20,259 nt of DNA from Lactobacillus amylolyticus DSM 11664 (lineage in GTDB: Bacteria > Bacillota > Bacilli > Lactobacillales > Lactobacillaceae): assembly GCF_000178475.1 (NCBI RefSeq), contig NZ_ADNY01000022.1, positions 1-20,259 of the forward strand, written 5' to 3'. The notes under the pieces were generated by a model. That model saw only the letters and a list, made by a program, of their open reading frames with translations, had not been told where the DNA came from and ran no database searches. A program made the translations under genes and the position numbers. This document shows positions 1 to 7,312 of the stretch, piece by piece. Within the stretch, counting starts at the first letter, position 1. Each line of letters starts with the position of its first letter.

Positions 1-112
1 CATTTTCCAGCGTTGTATTAGGACTAATTCCTTGCATAACAATCTGCTCCTGAGTAAGCGAATCCTTGTAGTGCGGATGAATCTTGTCCAAATCATCAGA
101 AGCGGTCAATGA
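1..112 (-). pseudogene. Truncated unknown reading frame
   Basis: On the minus strand this stretch is open for about 37 codons and reads as plausible protein, including the segments DDLDKIHPHYKDSLT and VMQGISPNTTLEN. It runs off the left edge of the window. Its upstream side abuts the solo IS end at 113-174, so its true start has probably been lost to insertion or deletion. I do not recognise the family. The amino-acid composition (charged, regular hydrophobics) favours real coding sequence over chance, but the piece is too short to be sure. Confidence 0.35.
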
Positions 113-174
113 TGAACTGAGACGTAAAAATTGGACATTTATAGACTAATTCATTAAGGCTTGATTCCGATATT
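113..174 (+). repeat. Solo 62-bp IS3-type element end
   Basis: These 62 bases match 17651-17712, the end of the IS3-family element farther right, in the same orientation with one mismatch (AAAAATT here, AAAAGTT there). Identity stops abruptly after GATTCCGATATT. The copy includes the terminal inverted repeat and the last codons of the transposase but nothing else of the element. It is a scar of an earlier insertion or of recombination between copies. The bases just after it (about 154-187) can fold as AAGGCT/AGCCTT followed by TTTTT, so the scar may act as a weak plus-strand terminator. Confidence 0.85.
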
Positions 175-189
175 GATAGAGCCTTTTTA

Positions 190-1563
190 TTATATTTCTT
201 TCTCTTTATTCCAAATTTTGCTGATGATGTAAAGGATCACAAAAGTTAAAATTGCAGCAATCATTGGAATACGGTAGCTTGGTAAGATCAACAGCAAGAT
301 AATCATTGCTACGAAGAACAATAAGATGATCCAATCCAAATATGGAAAACCGGGCATTTTAAAATCATTCAATTGATCTTCTGGCGTCTGCTTGCGGTAG
401 GACATATGGGTTAAAACCATAAGACACCAAATGATTAAGAACATGCTAGTGGAAGTAGAAGAGATGAAATTGAAGGCTTGATCGCCGATTATCAAAGTAA
501 TTAATGGCGCCAAACCAATCAAAATTGCTGACAGAATTAAACCATTTTGCGGCAGCTGCCTGTGTGATAAGTGACCGAAAGTTTGATTCCATTTTCCTTT
601 GCCATGGAAAGTTACTGAGAATAAGAGTCGTCCTGCACCGTATAAAATACTGTTTGTTGAAGAAATAGCAGCGGAAATAACTACGAAATTGATAATCGAA
701 CTGGCATTTCTAATCCCAGTGGCCCCAAGAGCTTGAACGAAGGGACTAGAATTAGTTGAAATTTTATTCCAAGGAATTGCCAACAGGATTGCCAAGATAG
801 CCAAAACATAGAACAAAATAATTCTTACTGGCAATTGATTAATCGCATTTCTCAGAGTAACGCGTGGATTTTGAGTTTCTGCTGCCGTCAAACCGATTAA
901 TTCAACCCCGATAAAGCTGAAAATTACCATTTGAAAACCTTGCAAAAATCCTTTTCCGCCACGGGCAAAAAATCCACCGTTACTATCAAGATTAGAAAAA
1001 GCAACAGGACCAAAACTAGTTTTGCCACCGGATAATAAAAGCCAAAAAATCAAAAGCACGAAGGCTATGACGGTAATGATTTTGATAATAGCAAAGCTAA
1101 ATTCCAAATTGCCAAATACTCTTGCTGAAATCAAATTGATTACTAATAAAACAGCAATCGTGATGAGTCCCGGAAGCCAGGGTTTTAAACTCGGAAACCA
1201 ATATTTAAAATAAACTCCCAAAGCTGTGGTTTCGGCCATTCCTAAGGTGATCCAACTTATCCAGTATAAATAGCCGGTGATAAAGCCGATGTTTTTTCCT
1301 AAATATTTTTCAATGAAATCAATATAGGTATGCTTGCTTAAATCGGACATGATCAATTCGCCTAAAGCACGCATTAGAAAGAAAAGAAAAATACCGACAA
1401 TAATATAAATCAAGATTACGCTAGGTCCGGCCCGGTGAATACTATCACCAACTCCTAAGAACAAGCCAGTACCAATTGTGCCACCCAGGGCAATCAACTG
1501 AATATGGGCGTTGCCAAGGGTTCGTTTATAGCCTGCGTTAGTTTGCACATCATCGTTTTTCAT
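190..1563 (-). CDS. Amino-acid permease, APC superfamily
   Basis: This 457-residue protein is a predicted inner-membrane amino-acid:proton symporter of the AAT branch of the APC superfamily (the AroP/LysP/ProY type). The N-terminus is a short polar tail followed by the family signature GGTIGTGLFLGVGDSI at about residues 28-43, the unwound substrate-binding first helix. About twelve hydrophobic segments follow, and the conserved FSFIGVELIGLTAAETQNP segment lies near the middle. The length is normal for the family. The ATG is preceded by GGAG eight bases upstream. It is transcribed away from adhE, with which it shares a 295-bp divergent control region. The substrate cannot be read from sequence; aromatic, basic or branched amino acids are all possible. 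Confidence 0.9.
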   Translation of the reverse strand: MKNDDVQTNAGYKRTLGNAHIQLIALGGTIGTGLFLGVGDSIHRAGPSVILIYIIVGIFLFFLMRALGELIMSDLSKHTYIDFIEKYLGKNIGFITGYLYWISWITLGMAETTALGVYFKYWFPSLKPWLPGLITIAVLLVINLISARVFGNLEFSFAIIKIITVIAFVLLIFWLLLSGGKTSFGPVAFSNLDSNGGFFARGGKGFLQGFQMVIFSFIGVELIGLTAAETQNPRVTLRNAINQLPVRIILFYVLAILAILLAIPWNKISTNSSPFVQALGATGIRNASSIINFVVISAAISSTNSILYGAGRLLFSVTFHGKGKWNQTFGHLSHRQLPQNGLILSAILIGLAPLITLIIGDQAFNFISSTSTSMFLIIWCLMVLTHMSYRKQTPEDQLNDFKMPGFPYLDWIILLFFVAMIILLLILPSYRIPMIAAILTFVILYIISKIWNKEKEI

Positions 1564-1668
1564 TTAATCGCTCCAATTATAATTTAAAACAATATAGTAT
1601 TATTTTATCATCTCTGTTTTGTAATAGTAGTTTTCAATCATGATTTAAAAAAATTTAAAAAATATAAG

Positions 1669-1684
1669 TTTGTTAATTCACAAA
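1669..1684. promoter_or_regulatory. Possible second Rex-like half-site palindrome
   Basis: TTTGTTAATTCACAAA is an inverted repeat with TTTGT/ACAAA arms. It resembles a Rex operator but has a spacer four bases too short between the TTGT and ACAA arms. It lies about 130 bases upstream of the predicted adhE transcription start, next to the cre. It could be an auxiliary site or chance in AT-rich DNA. Confidence 0.25.
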
Positions 1685-1695
1685 CAAAGATGTTT

Positions 1696-1709
1696 AGTAA
1701 GCGCTTTCA
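1696..1709 (-). promoter_or_regulatory. cre site (CcpA operator)
   Basis: Read on the minus strand the site is TGAAAGCGCTTACT, a full match to the Gram-positive cre consensus TGWAARCGYTWNCW. It sits between the divergent permease and adhE genes, roughly 110 bases upstream of the predicted adhE start of transcription. It could therefore serve either gene: activation or repression of adhE from upstream, or repression of the permease. CcpA control of fermentation genes is established in lactic acid bacteria; the direction of the effect here is not visible. Confidence 0.8.
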
Positions 1710-1779
1710 TGCTTTAATTCCCTAAAATAGCCTTAAGATTGGCTTTGCTTGTGCATCCCTGAAAGTTGTGCTTTTAGCA

Positions 1780-1807
1780 TTTACTTTTTTGGTGAAAGTG
1801 ATATAGT
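1780..1807 (+). promoter_or_regulatory. adhE promoter
   Basis: A -35 box TTTACT (1780-1785) and a -10 box TATAGT (1802-1807) are separated by 16 bases, a sound sigma-A promoter. Transcription would start near 1814, directly at the Rex operator, leaving a leader of about 45 bases before the adhE ATG. Confidence 0.65.
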
Positions 1808-1812
1808 CGATA

Positions 1813-1830
1813 TTGTAAATTAGTTCACAA
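1813..1830. promoter_or_regulatory. Rex operator of adhE
   Basis: TTGTAAATTAGTTCACAA matches the Rex consensus TTGTGAA-N4-TTCACAA at all but one arm position. It overlaps the predicted transcription start of adhE. This is the expected place for the NADH-sensing repressor Rex to block transcription until NADH/NAD+ rises and releases it. The placement fits a redox-controlled ethanol branch. Confidence 0.8.
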
Positions 1831-1858
1831 AATTAGTAAATCTTAGAGGTAATTGTAA

Positions 1859-4483
1859 ATGGCTAAGACACAACAAAAAGAGACAATGTCTGAAGAAGAA
1901 AAGAACAAACAAATTTACGACATGGTTGATGACTTAGTAAAGAAATCACATGTTGCTTTGGATCAAATGGCCAACTTCACTCAAGAACAAGTTGATAAAA
2001 TCTGTGAAGCAATTGCTACTGCCGGTGAACAAAATGCCTACCCATTAGCAAAAATGGCTGTAGAAGAAACTCGTCGTGGTGTTCTTGAAGATAAAACCAC
2101 CAAGAACATGTATGCTAGTGAAAACATTTGGAACAGCTTACGTCACGAAAAGACTGTTGGCGTCATTGATGAAGATAAAGAACAAGGTTTGGTAAAGATT
2201 GCTGAACCTAAGGGTGTTATAGCTGGTGTTACCCCTGTAACTAACCCAACTTCAACCGTTATCTTCAAAGCAATGCTTGCTTTAAAGACTAGAAACACAA
2301 TTATCTTCGGCTTCCACCCACAAGCTCAAAAATGTTGTGTAGCAACTGGTAAAATCCTTCAAAAGGCTGCTGAAGCTGCAGGTGCACCAAAGAACGCAAT
2401 TCAATGGATTGAAGAACCAAGTTTGCAAGCAACTACTGACTTGATGACTAACCCAGGAGTTCAAACTATTTTAGCTACTGGTGGTCCAGGCATGGTTAAG
2501 GCTGCTTACTCATCTGGTAAACCAGCTATCGGTGTTGGTCCTGGTAACGGTCCTTCATATATTGAAAAGTCCGCTAATATTGAACGTGCCGTTTACGATA
2601 TCGTTTTATCAAAGACATTCGATAATGGTATGGTTTGTGCTTCTGAAAACTCAGTTGTTGTTGATACAGAAATCTACGACAGAGTTAAGGAAGAATTCAA
2701 GAAGTGGAACTGCTACTTCTTAAAAAAGGAAGAAATTAAGAAGTTTGAACAACACTTCATTGACCCAAGACGTGGTACTGTTGCAGGTCCTGTAGCTGGT
2801 AAGTCAGCTTATGAAATTGCTAAGCTTTGTGGTGTTGATGTTCCAAAAGACACTAAGGTTATCATCGCTGAATACCATGGTGTTGGTAAAGAATTCCCAC
2901 TTTCAGCAGAAAAACTTTCACCAGTCTTCACTTTATATCGTGCTAAGAACCATGATGATGCCTTCAAGATTTGTACTGACCTGATTAACTATGGTGGTCG
3001 TGGTCACACCGCTGGTCTTCACTCAAGTGATAAGAAGATCATTGATGAATTTGCAATGAAGATGGATGCTTGTCGTATCTTGGTTAACTCACCAGCTGCC
3101 TTAGGTGGTATCGGCGACCTTTACAACAACATGCTCCCATCATTGACTTTAGGTACTGGTTCATACGGTGCCAACACCTTCTCACACAACATCGGTGCTA
3201 GAGACCTCTTGAACATCAAGACAGTTGCTATGCGTCGTGACAACATGCAATGGGTAAAAGTTCCAGCTAAAACCTACTTCGAACACAACGCTGCTAACTA
3301 CTTACGTCACATGCCAAATGTAAACCGCTTCTTCATCGTTACTGATGAAGGTGTTGCAGATCAAGGCTTTGCTGATGAAATTACTGATATTATTTCTAAG
3401 CGTAGAGGTGCTAAGGAATACGAAGTATTCAAGGCTGTAACTCTTGATCCAAATACTGACGTAATTAAAGACGGTGTTCACAGAATGAATATCTTCAAGC
3501 CAGATGTTGTCATTGCCATCGGTGGTGGTTCAGTAATGGACGCAGCTAAGGCTATGCGTTTGTTCTACGAAAATCCAGACATGACTTTTGAAGAAGCTTA
3601 CCAAAAATTTTTGGATATCAGAAAAAGAGTAGTTCGCTTCCCAAAAATTAACGGTGTCCAACTTGTATGTATCCCAACTACTTCAGGTACTGGTTCAGAA
3701 GTTTCGCCAATTGCCGTTATCAGCGATGCTAAGAGTGGCATTAAGCACACCTTGTGTGACTACGCTTTAACTCCAGATGTATCAATCGTTGATGATCAAT
3801 TTGTTCAAACTTTGCCAAAACGCTTGATTGCATGGTCCGGCTTCGAAGCATTGGGTCACGCAATTGAAAGCTATGTTTCAACTATGGCTACTGACTTCAC
3901 TCGTGGCTGGTCATTAGAAGCTATCAAGATCATCTTTGGCAACTTGAAGGCTTCATACGATGGCGACTTGGATGCACGTAAGAGAATGCACGATGCCGCA
4001 ACTATTGCTGGTATGGCTTACTCAAACGCCTTCCTTGGTTTGGAACACTCAATTGCCCACACAGTTGGTTCAACCTTTGGCATTCCAAGTGGTGTAAGTG
4101 ACGCAATTGTATTGCCACAAGTAATTCGCTTCAATGCAAAGCGCCCTGAAAAGCTTGCTATGTGGCCTAATTACTCAGTTTACCGTGCTGAAAAAGACTA
4201 TGCTGATATTGCTAGAGCTCTTGGCTTAACTGGTACAACTGATCACGAATTAGTTGAAAAATTGGTAGACAAGATCATCGAATTAGCTCACTCAGTTGAC
4301 ATTAAGTTGGCCTTCAAGGATTACGGTGTCGACAAGAAGCAATTCGAAGACAAGGTTGATGAATTGGCTGTTAAGGCTTACGGTGATCAAAACACTGTTA
4401 CTAACCCAGTTGCACCACTGATCAACCAAATCGTTGACTTGATGAAGGATTGTTACGACGGTAAGGGAATTTCTAATAAGTAA
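1859..4483 (+). CDS. adhE: Bifunctional acetaldehyde-CoA/alcohol dehydrogenase
   Basis: AdhE reduces acetyl-CoA to acetaldehyde and then ethanol, regenerating two NAD+; the protein usually assembles into long spirosomes. The 874 residues match the family length. The N-terminal acylating aldehyde dehydrogenase half (about 1-450) keeps GPGNGPSYIEKSANIE and the catalytic Cys260 in NGMVCASENS. The C-terminal iron-dependent ADH half keeps the NAD-binding IGGGSVMDAAKAM and PTTSGTGSEVSP motifs. The ADH metal site is atypical. Aligned to E. coli AdhE, ligands H657 and H723 are kept (H667, H730), but D653 is Glu663 and H737 is Ser744 (IPSG instead of IPHG). The ethanol-forming activity may therefore be altered. 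Codon use is optimised, suggesting high expression. AGAGG lies 10 bases before the ATG. The gene is monocistronic, with Rex and cre control upstream and a terminator downstream. Confidence 0.97.
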   Translation: MAKTQQKETMSEEEKNKQIYDMVDDLVKKSHVALDQMANFTQEQVDKICEAIATAGEQNAYPLAKMAVEETRRGVLEDKTTKNMYASENIWNSLRHEKTVGVIDEDKEQGLVKIAEPKGVIAGVTPVTNPTSTVIFKAMLALKTRNTIIFGFHPQAQKCCVATGKILQKAAEAAGAPKNAIQWIEEPSLQATTDLMTNPGVQTILATGGPGMVKAAYSSGKPAIGVGPGNGPSYIEKSANIERAVYDIVLSKTFDNGMVCASENSVVVDTEIYDRVKEEFKKWNCYFLKKEEIKKFEQHFIDPRRGTVAGPVAGKSAYEIAKLCGVDVPKDTKVIIAEYHGVGKEFPLSAEKLSPVFTLYRAKNHDDAFKICTDLINYGGRGHTAGLHSSDKKIIDEFAMKMDACRILVNSPAALGGIGDLYNNMLPSLTLGTGSYGANTFSHNIGARDLLNIKTVAMRRDNMQWVKVPAKTYFEHNAANYLRHMPNVNRFFIVTDEGVADQGFADEITDIISKRRGAKEYEVFKAVTLDPNTDVIKDGVHRMNIFKPDVVIAIGGGSVMDAAKAMRLFYENPDMTFEEAYQKFLDIRKRVVRFPKINGVQLVCIPTTSGTGSEVSPIAVISDAKSGIKHTLCDYALTPDVSIVDDQFVQTLPKRLIAWSGFEALGHAIESYVSTMATDFTRGWSLEAIKIIFGNLKASYDGDLDARKRMHDAATIAGMAYSNAFLGLEHSIAHTVGSTFGIPSGVSDAIVLPQVIRFNAKRPEKLAMWPNYSVYRAEKDYADIARALGLTGTTDHELVEKLVDKIIELAHSVDIKLAFKDYGVDKKQFEDKVDELAVKAYGDQNTVTNPVAPLINQIVDLMKDCYDGKGISNK

Positions 4484-4540
4484 AATCGCGTAATACTTAA
4501 TAAATACCTGAATTCCAATTCTGAAGTTTAAAAAACTTAT

Positions 4541-4581
4541 AAAAAAAGAAATCATGGCTCAGTGTCATGGTTTCTTTTTTT
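4541..4581 (+). terminator. adhE terminator
   Basis: The arms AGAAATCATG and CATGGTTTCT pair with one T-G wobble around a GCTCAGTGT loop and are followed by a run of seven T. The A-run in front lengthens the stem and could make it work in both directions. Confidence 0.85.
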
Positions 4582-4693
4582 ATAAATAAAAATTATGATT
4601 AGAAATCAAAAACAATTATTTCTCAAGTGCTACAAAATGGGCTTTAATATAAAGTGAAAATAATTTTTAGCAAAGGCAAAGGTGGGGTATAAA

Positions 4694-5415
4694 ATGTCAA
4701 TTAAAGATGAAGCTCAAGCAGCACATGCTAATTTGCTTGCAAAAACAGATCCAGAAGCTCTCGAAAGAATTAATCACTTTGCCTTTGATGAATTACAAAA
4801 CGATGTAGATTTGCCAGACAGAACCAAAATGTTGAGTACGTTGGCTTACTTGTTAGGCTGTCAAGGATTAGATGAATACAAAATTATGCTGCCAGTTGCC
4901 TTAGACAACAGTGTTAGTCCAGTTGGGGCAAAAGAAGTTTTGTATCAAGCTCCTGACTATTTGGGTTTAAGCAGAGTTTTGCCATTCTTCAAGGCAACCA
5001 ATGATATCTTGACTGCACGAGGCATAAAATTGCCATTAGCAGGGTAACGACTACAATGAAGAATCGTCTTGAAAAAGGTGAAGAGACGCAGATTCGCTTA
5101 TTTGGGTCTCAAATGAAGGGCTTTTCTAAGATTGATACCATTCATAAATGGTTGGTTGATAATTGTTTCGGCGATTACTACACCAGAAAGAGCTTAAACG
5201 ATAATGATCGTGAAATGATCACATTTTGCTATTTAGCTTCTCAAGGTGGAGTAGAGCCACAGCTTTTAGCTGACTCTAAGGCAAATATTGGGTTGGGAAA
5301 TGACAAGGAATTTTTAACCAAGGTTGTTTTGCAAAATGAACCATTTCTTGGTTATCCAAGAAGCTTAAATGCAATTAGAATTATTAATGAAGCGGATAAA
5401 GCAATCAATGGTTAA
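4694..5415 (+). pseudogene. Carboxymuconolactone decarboxylase-family protein, frameshifted
   Basis: Two adjacent open frames together make one protein of about 240 residues with two CMD/AhpD-like helical repeats. The first half (to 5046) contains TLAYLLGCQGLDEYKIML, the second (frame beginning near 5050) ITFCYLASQGGVEPQLL. The break is at about 5041-5052: GCA GGG TAA ends frame one, and frame two resumes with ACT ACA ATG AAG. One missing base restores continuity, with the TAA lying at the same point. The family includes thiol-dependent peroxidases and decarboxylases; no specific substrate can be named. The true start is ATG 4694, served by AAAGGTGGGG, rather than the in-frame GTG at 4682 inside that Shine-Dalgarno sequence. 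If the frameshift is real, the gene is dead or makes two half proteins. Confidence 0.8.
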
Positions 5416-5428
5416 ATTTTAGGCAAAT

Positions 5429-5467
5429 AAAAAATCGGCTAAGTTCAATTACTTAGTCGATTTTTTT
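5429..5467 (+). terminator. Bidirectional terminator between CMD gene and pckA
   Basis: The arms AAAAATCGGCTAAGT and ACTTAGTCGATTTTT pair with one G-T wobble around TCAATT and end in a T-run on the plus strand. The matching A-run on the 5' side gives a T-run on the minus strand, so convergent pckA transcripts can also end here. Confidence 0.85.
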
Positions 5468-5505
5468 CGTAATCATTAAGAAAATATTTTAAACTAGCAT
5501 TTTTA

Positions 5506-7164
5506 TTAGCTTAATTCTTTAATAATGTTCTCCAAAGTTTCCTTGGCTTCATCTTGGATAGGAGTTGCTGGGTGTTCCTTATCGTAGTTGTTGAGCCAAT
5601 CAAGACGATCTTGCATTCTTCTTGCTAAAGTCTTTTGGTATTCAGGATCGTCTAAGTGAACTTCGTAGCCATCAATTGGCAAGTATGAAACGCCTTTGAA
5701 GTTGCCGAATGGCTTAAGGTCGCTATCAGTGATTGAGCCGTTAGCTAAGTCTTCAATAATCTTCTTAGTAACTTCTTTTGGTACGTCCTTGCCCATGAAT
5801 GCATCAGTGTTCAAGATGTAGCAGCTTGCGCCACGTTTAGTGAACAATTCCTTGAAGTCTGTGTAGTCGCCAGATACTGGATAAGCACGGAATGGGTCTG
5901 CGAATGGTTCGATAACCAAAGTGTTCATATCGAAGCCCTTAGGCAAGTTTTCTGCTGAAGTTCTCTTAGTAGCTAAAGTACAACCCATAGTTGTTGCTAA
6001 AACTGGGTCGTCAATCTTCAAAAGTGGTGGTAATGAACCGTCTTTCATAATCCAGAACAAAGCAGTGATTGGAGCTTTTTCGAAGTCAACACGGTGAGGA
6101 CTAGTGTAACGAGTCTTGATAACACGACCGTTGTTGTTCCGCAAGTCTTCGGTTACGATTACTTTCTTGCCGTCTTCGTCTTGAGTAACAGCACAGTTCA
6201 TAATTGTGGTGTAGTACTTGGTTTCGTGGTGACCTGCTGGGTAGTCGTGAGTCTAATCGAAGTATGAAGGCTCAAGAGCTACAGATGAACCATCTTCACG
6301 TGAAATAATGAAGGCATCGTCGTGCAAAACAGTAATGTCATACTTGCCATCGTACATTTCGTGGGTCAAAGTTGATTTACCTGAACCAGACAAGCCATAG
6401 AATGCGAATACTTTATCGTCTTTATCAGTGAAGTGGAATGACTTTTCACCACCGTGGCAAGCAGTGTAGCCGTGACGGTGAGCGATAGCCCAAGCTAAAG
6501 TCAAAGTACCTTTCTTCAATTCACCGAAGTAACGAAGGTTGAAGACAGCAGCACAGTTATGTGGAGCGTCAAAGACGCCTAAGCCCTTTGGGTAGTCTGG
6601 ATCAGTTACATTTGGATCGAAGTAGAAGTAGATGTCTGGTTCGTTGTAAACCTTTGACTTCTTGTACATTTCAGCAACTTCATCATCGAAAAAGTGGAAG
6701 TTCAAAATGTATGAAAGCAGGTTGAAGGCTTGATCTTCAGGCATCATAACGTGAGCCTTAACAGCAAATGTTGGGTCAAGACCTACCAAAACAGTAGCCT
6801 TTAAATACTTTTGCTCATGACCGGCATAAATATCTTCACGCAAGTTGCCAGCTAATGCTTCTGCATCTTCCTTAGGATCGTCAGTGAAGTGACGAGCACT
6901 GGCAGTTCTGCCCAAAATCTTGCCGTGGTTGTAAACTAATTGAGTTGCACCTTGTGGCAAGCCTAATTCTTTAGTATGTAAAATTGGCAAGTCAGTTACA
7001 ATAACACCTGATTGTTTTTTAGCTAAATTGTAAGCTTCAGCAACACTAGTTACTTCGTGAACATTGTTACCATAAAAAGCACTTTCAATGGTAGCGCGAA
7101 CGCGACTAAACATTGGATTTGCTTTTCTTAATTCGTCTTGAGAATAACGTTCTTTTGTACTCAT
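5506..7164 (-). pseudogene. pckA: ATP-dependent PEP carboxykinase, interrupted by an amber codon
   Basis: PckA interconverts oxaloacetate + ATP and phosphoenolpyruvate + CO2 + ADP. Reading from 7164 the frame encodes the substrate-binding N-terminal domain, the kinase-1a P-loop GLSGSGKST (257-265) and the metal-binding HDDAF (281-285). It then hits TAG as codon 304 (6253-6255), right after LEPSYFD. The same frame continues with THDYPAGHHETKYYTT and a well-conserved C-terminal domain to 5506, giving 552 codons, normal for the family. Only one codon is wrong; Lys (AAG to TAG) is the likely ancestral residue. The downstream part has no recognisable ribosome binding site, so a 303-residue truncated protein without the full active site is expected. 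AAGGAGG precedes the ATG, with a rather long spacing of about 12 bases. Confidence 0.9.
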
Positions 7165-7192
7165 ATTACCGTAGTTCCTCCTTCTATCTATA

Positions 7193-7206
7193 TGAAAGCG
7201 GTTTTA
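7193..7206. promoter_or_regulatory. cre-like site in pckA leader
   Basis: TGAAAGCGGTTTTA matches 12 of 14 positions of the cre consensus. It lies 28 bases upstream of the pckA start codon and downstream of the likely promoter, where bound CcpA would act as a roadblock. Catabolite repression of pckA fits its gluconeogenic role. It is also within about 100 bases of the TerB-N gene start, but upstream of that gene's promoter. Confidence 0.6.
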
Positions 7207-7247
7207 TTTATCAACACATCTATAATAACATATTTTGATAACATTAA

Positions 7248-7276
7248 TTCAAAAAAATAAAATAACCTGTTATAAT
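7248..7276 (+). promoter_or_regulatory. Promoter of the TerB-N/ATPase/helicase operon
   Basis: A weak -35 box TTCAAA (7248-7253), a 17-base spacer and a perfect TATAAT (7271-7276) preceded by TGT make an extended -10 promoter. The start would be near 7283, giving a leader of about 30 bases. The promoter is back-to-back with the pckA leader, so the operon is transcribed independently of its neighbours. Confidence 0.7.
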
Positions 7277-7312
7277 AATAGAACATACGTACGGAAAAGA
7301 GGGCCGGTAGCT

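Noticed and set aside
2282..2723. Open frames on both strands inside adhE
   Set aside because: They are shadows of the highly expressed adhE frame, with no ribosome binding site and no recognisable family.
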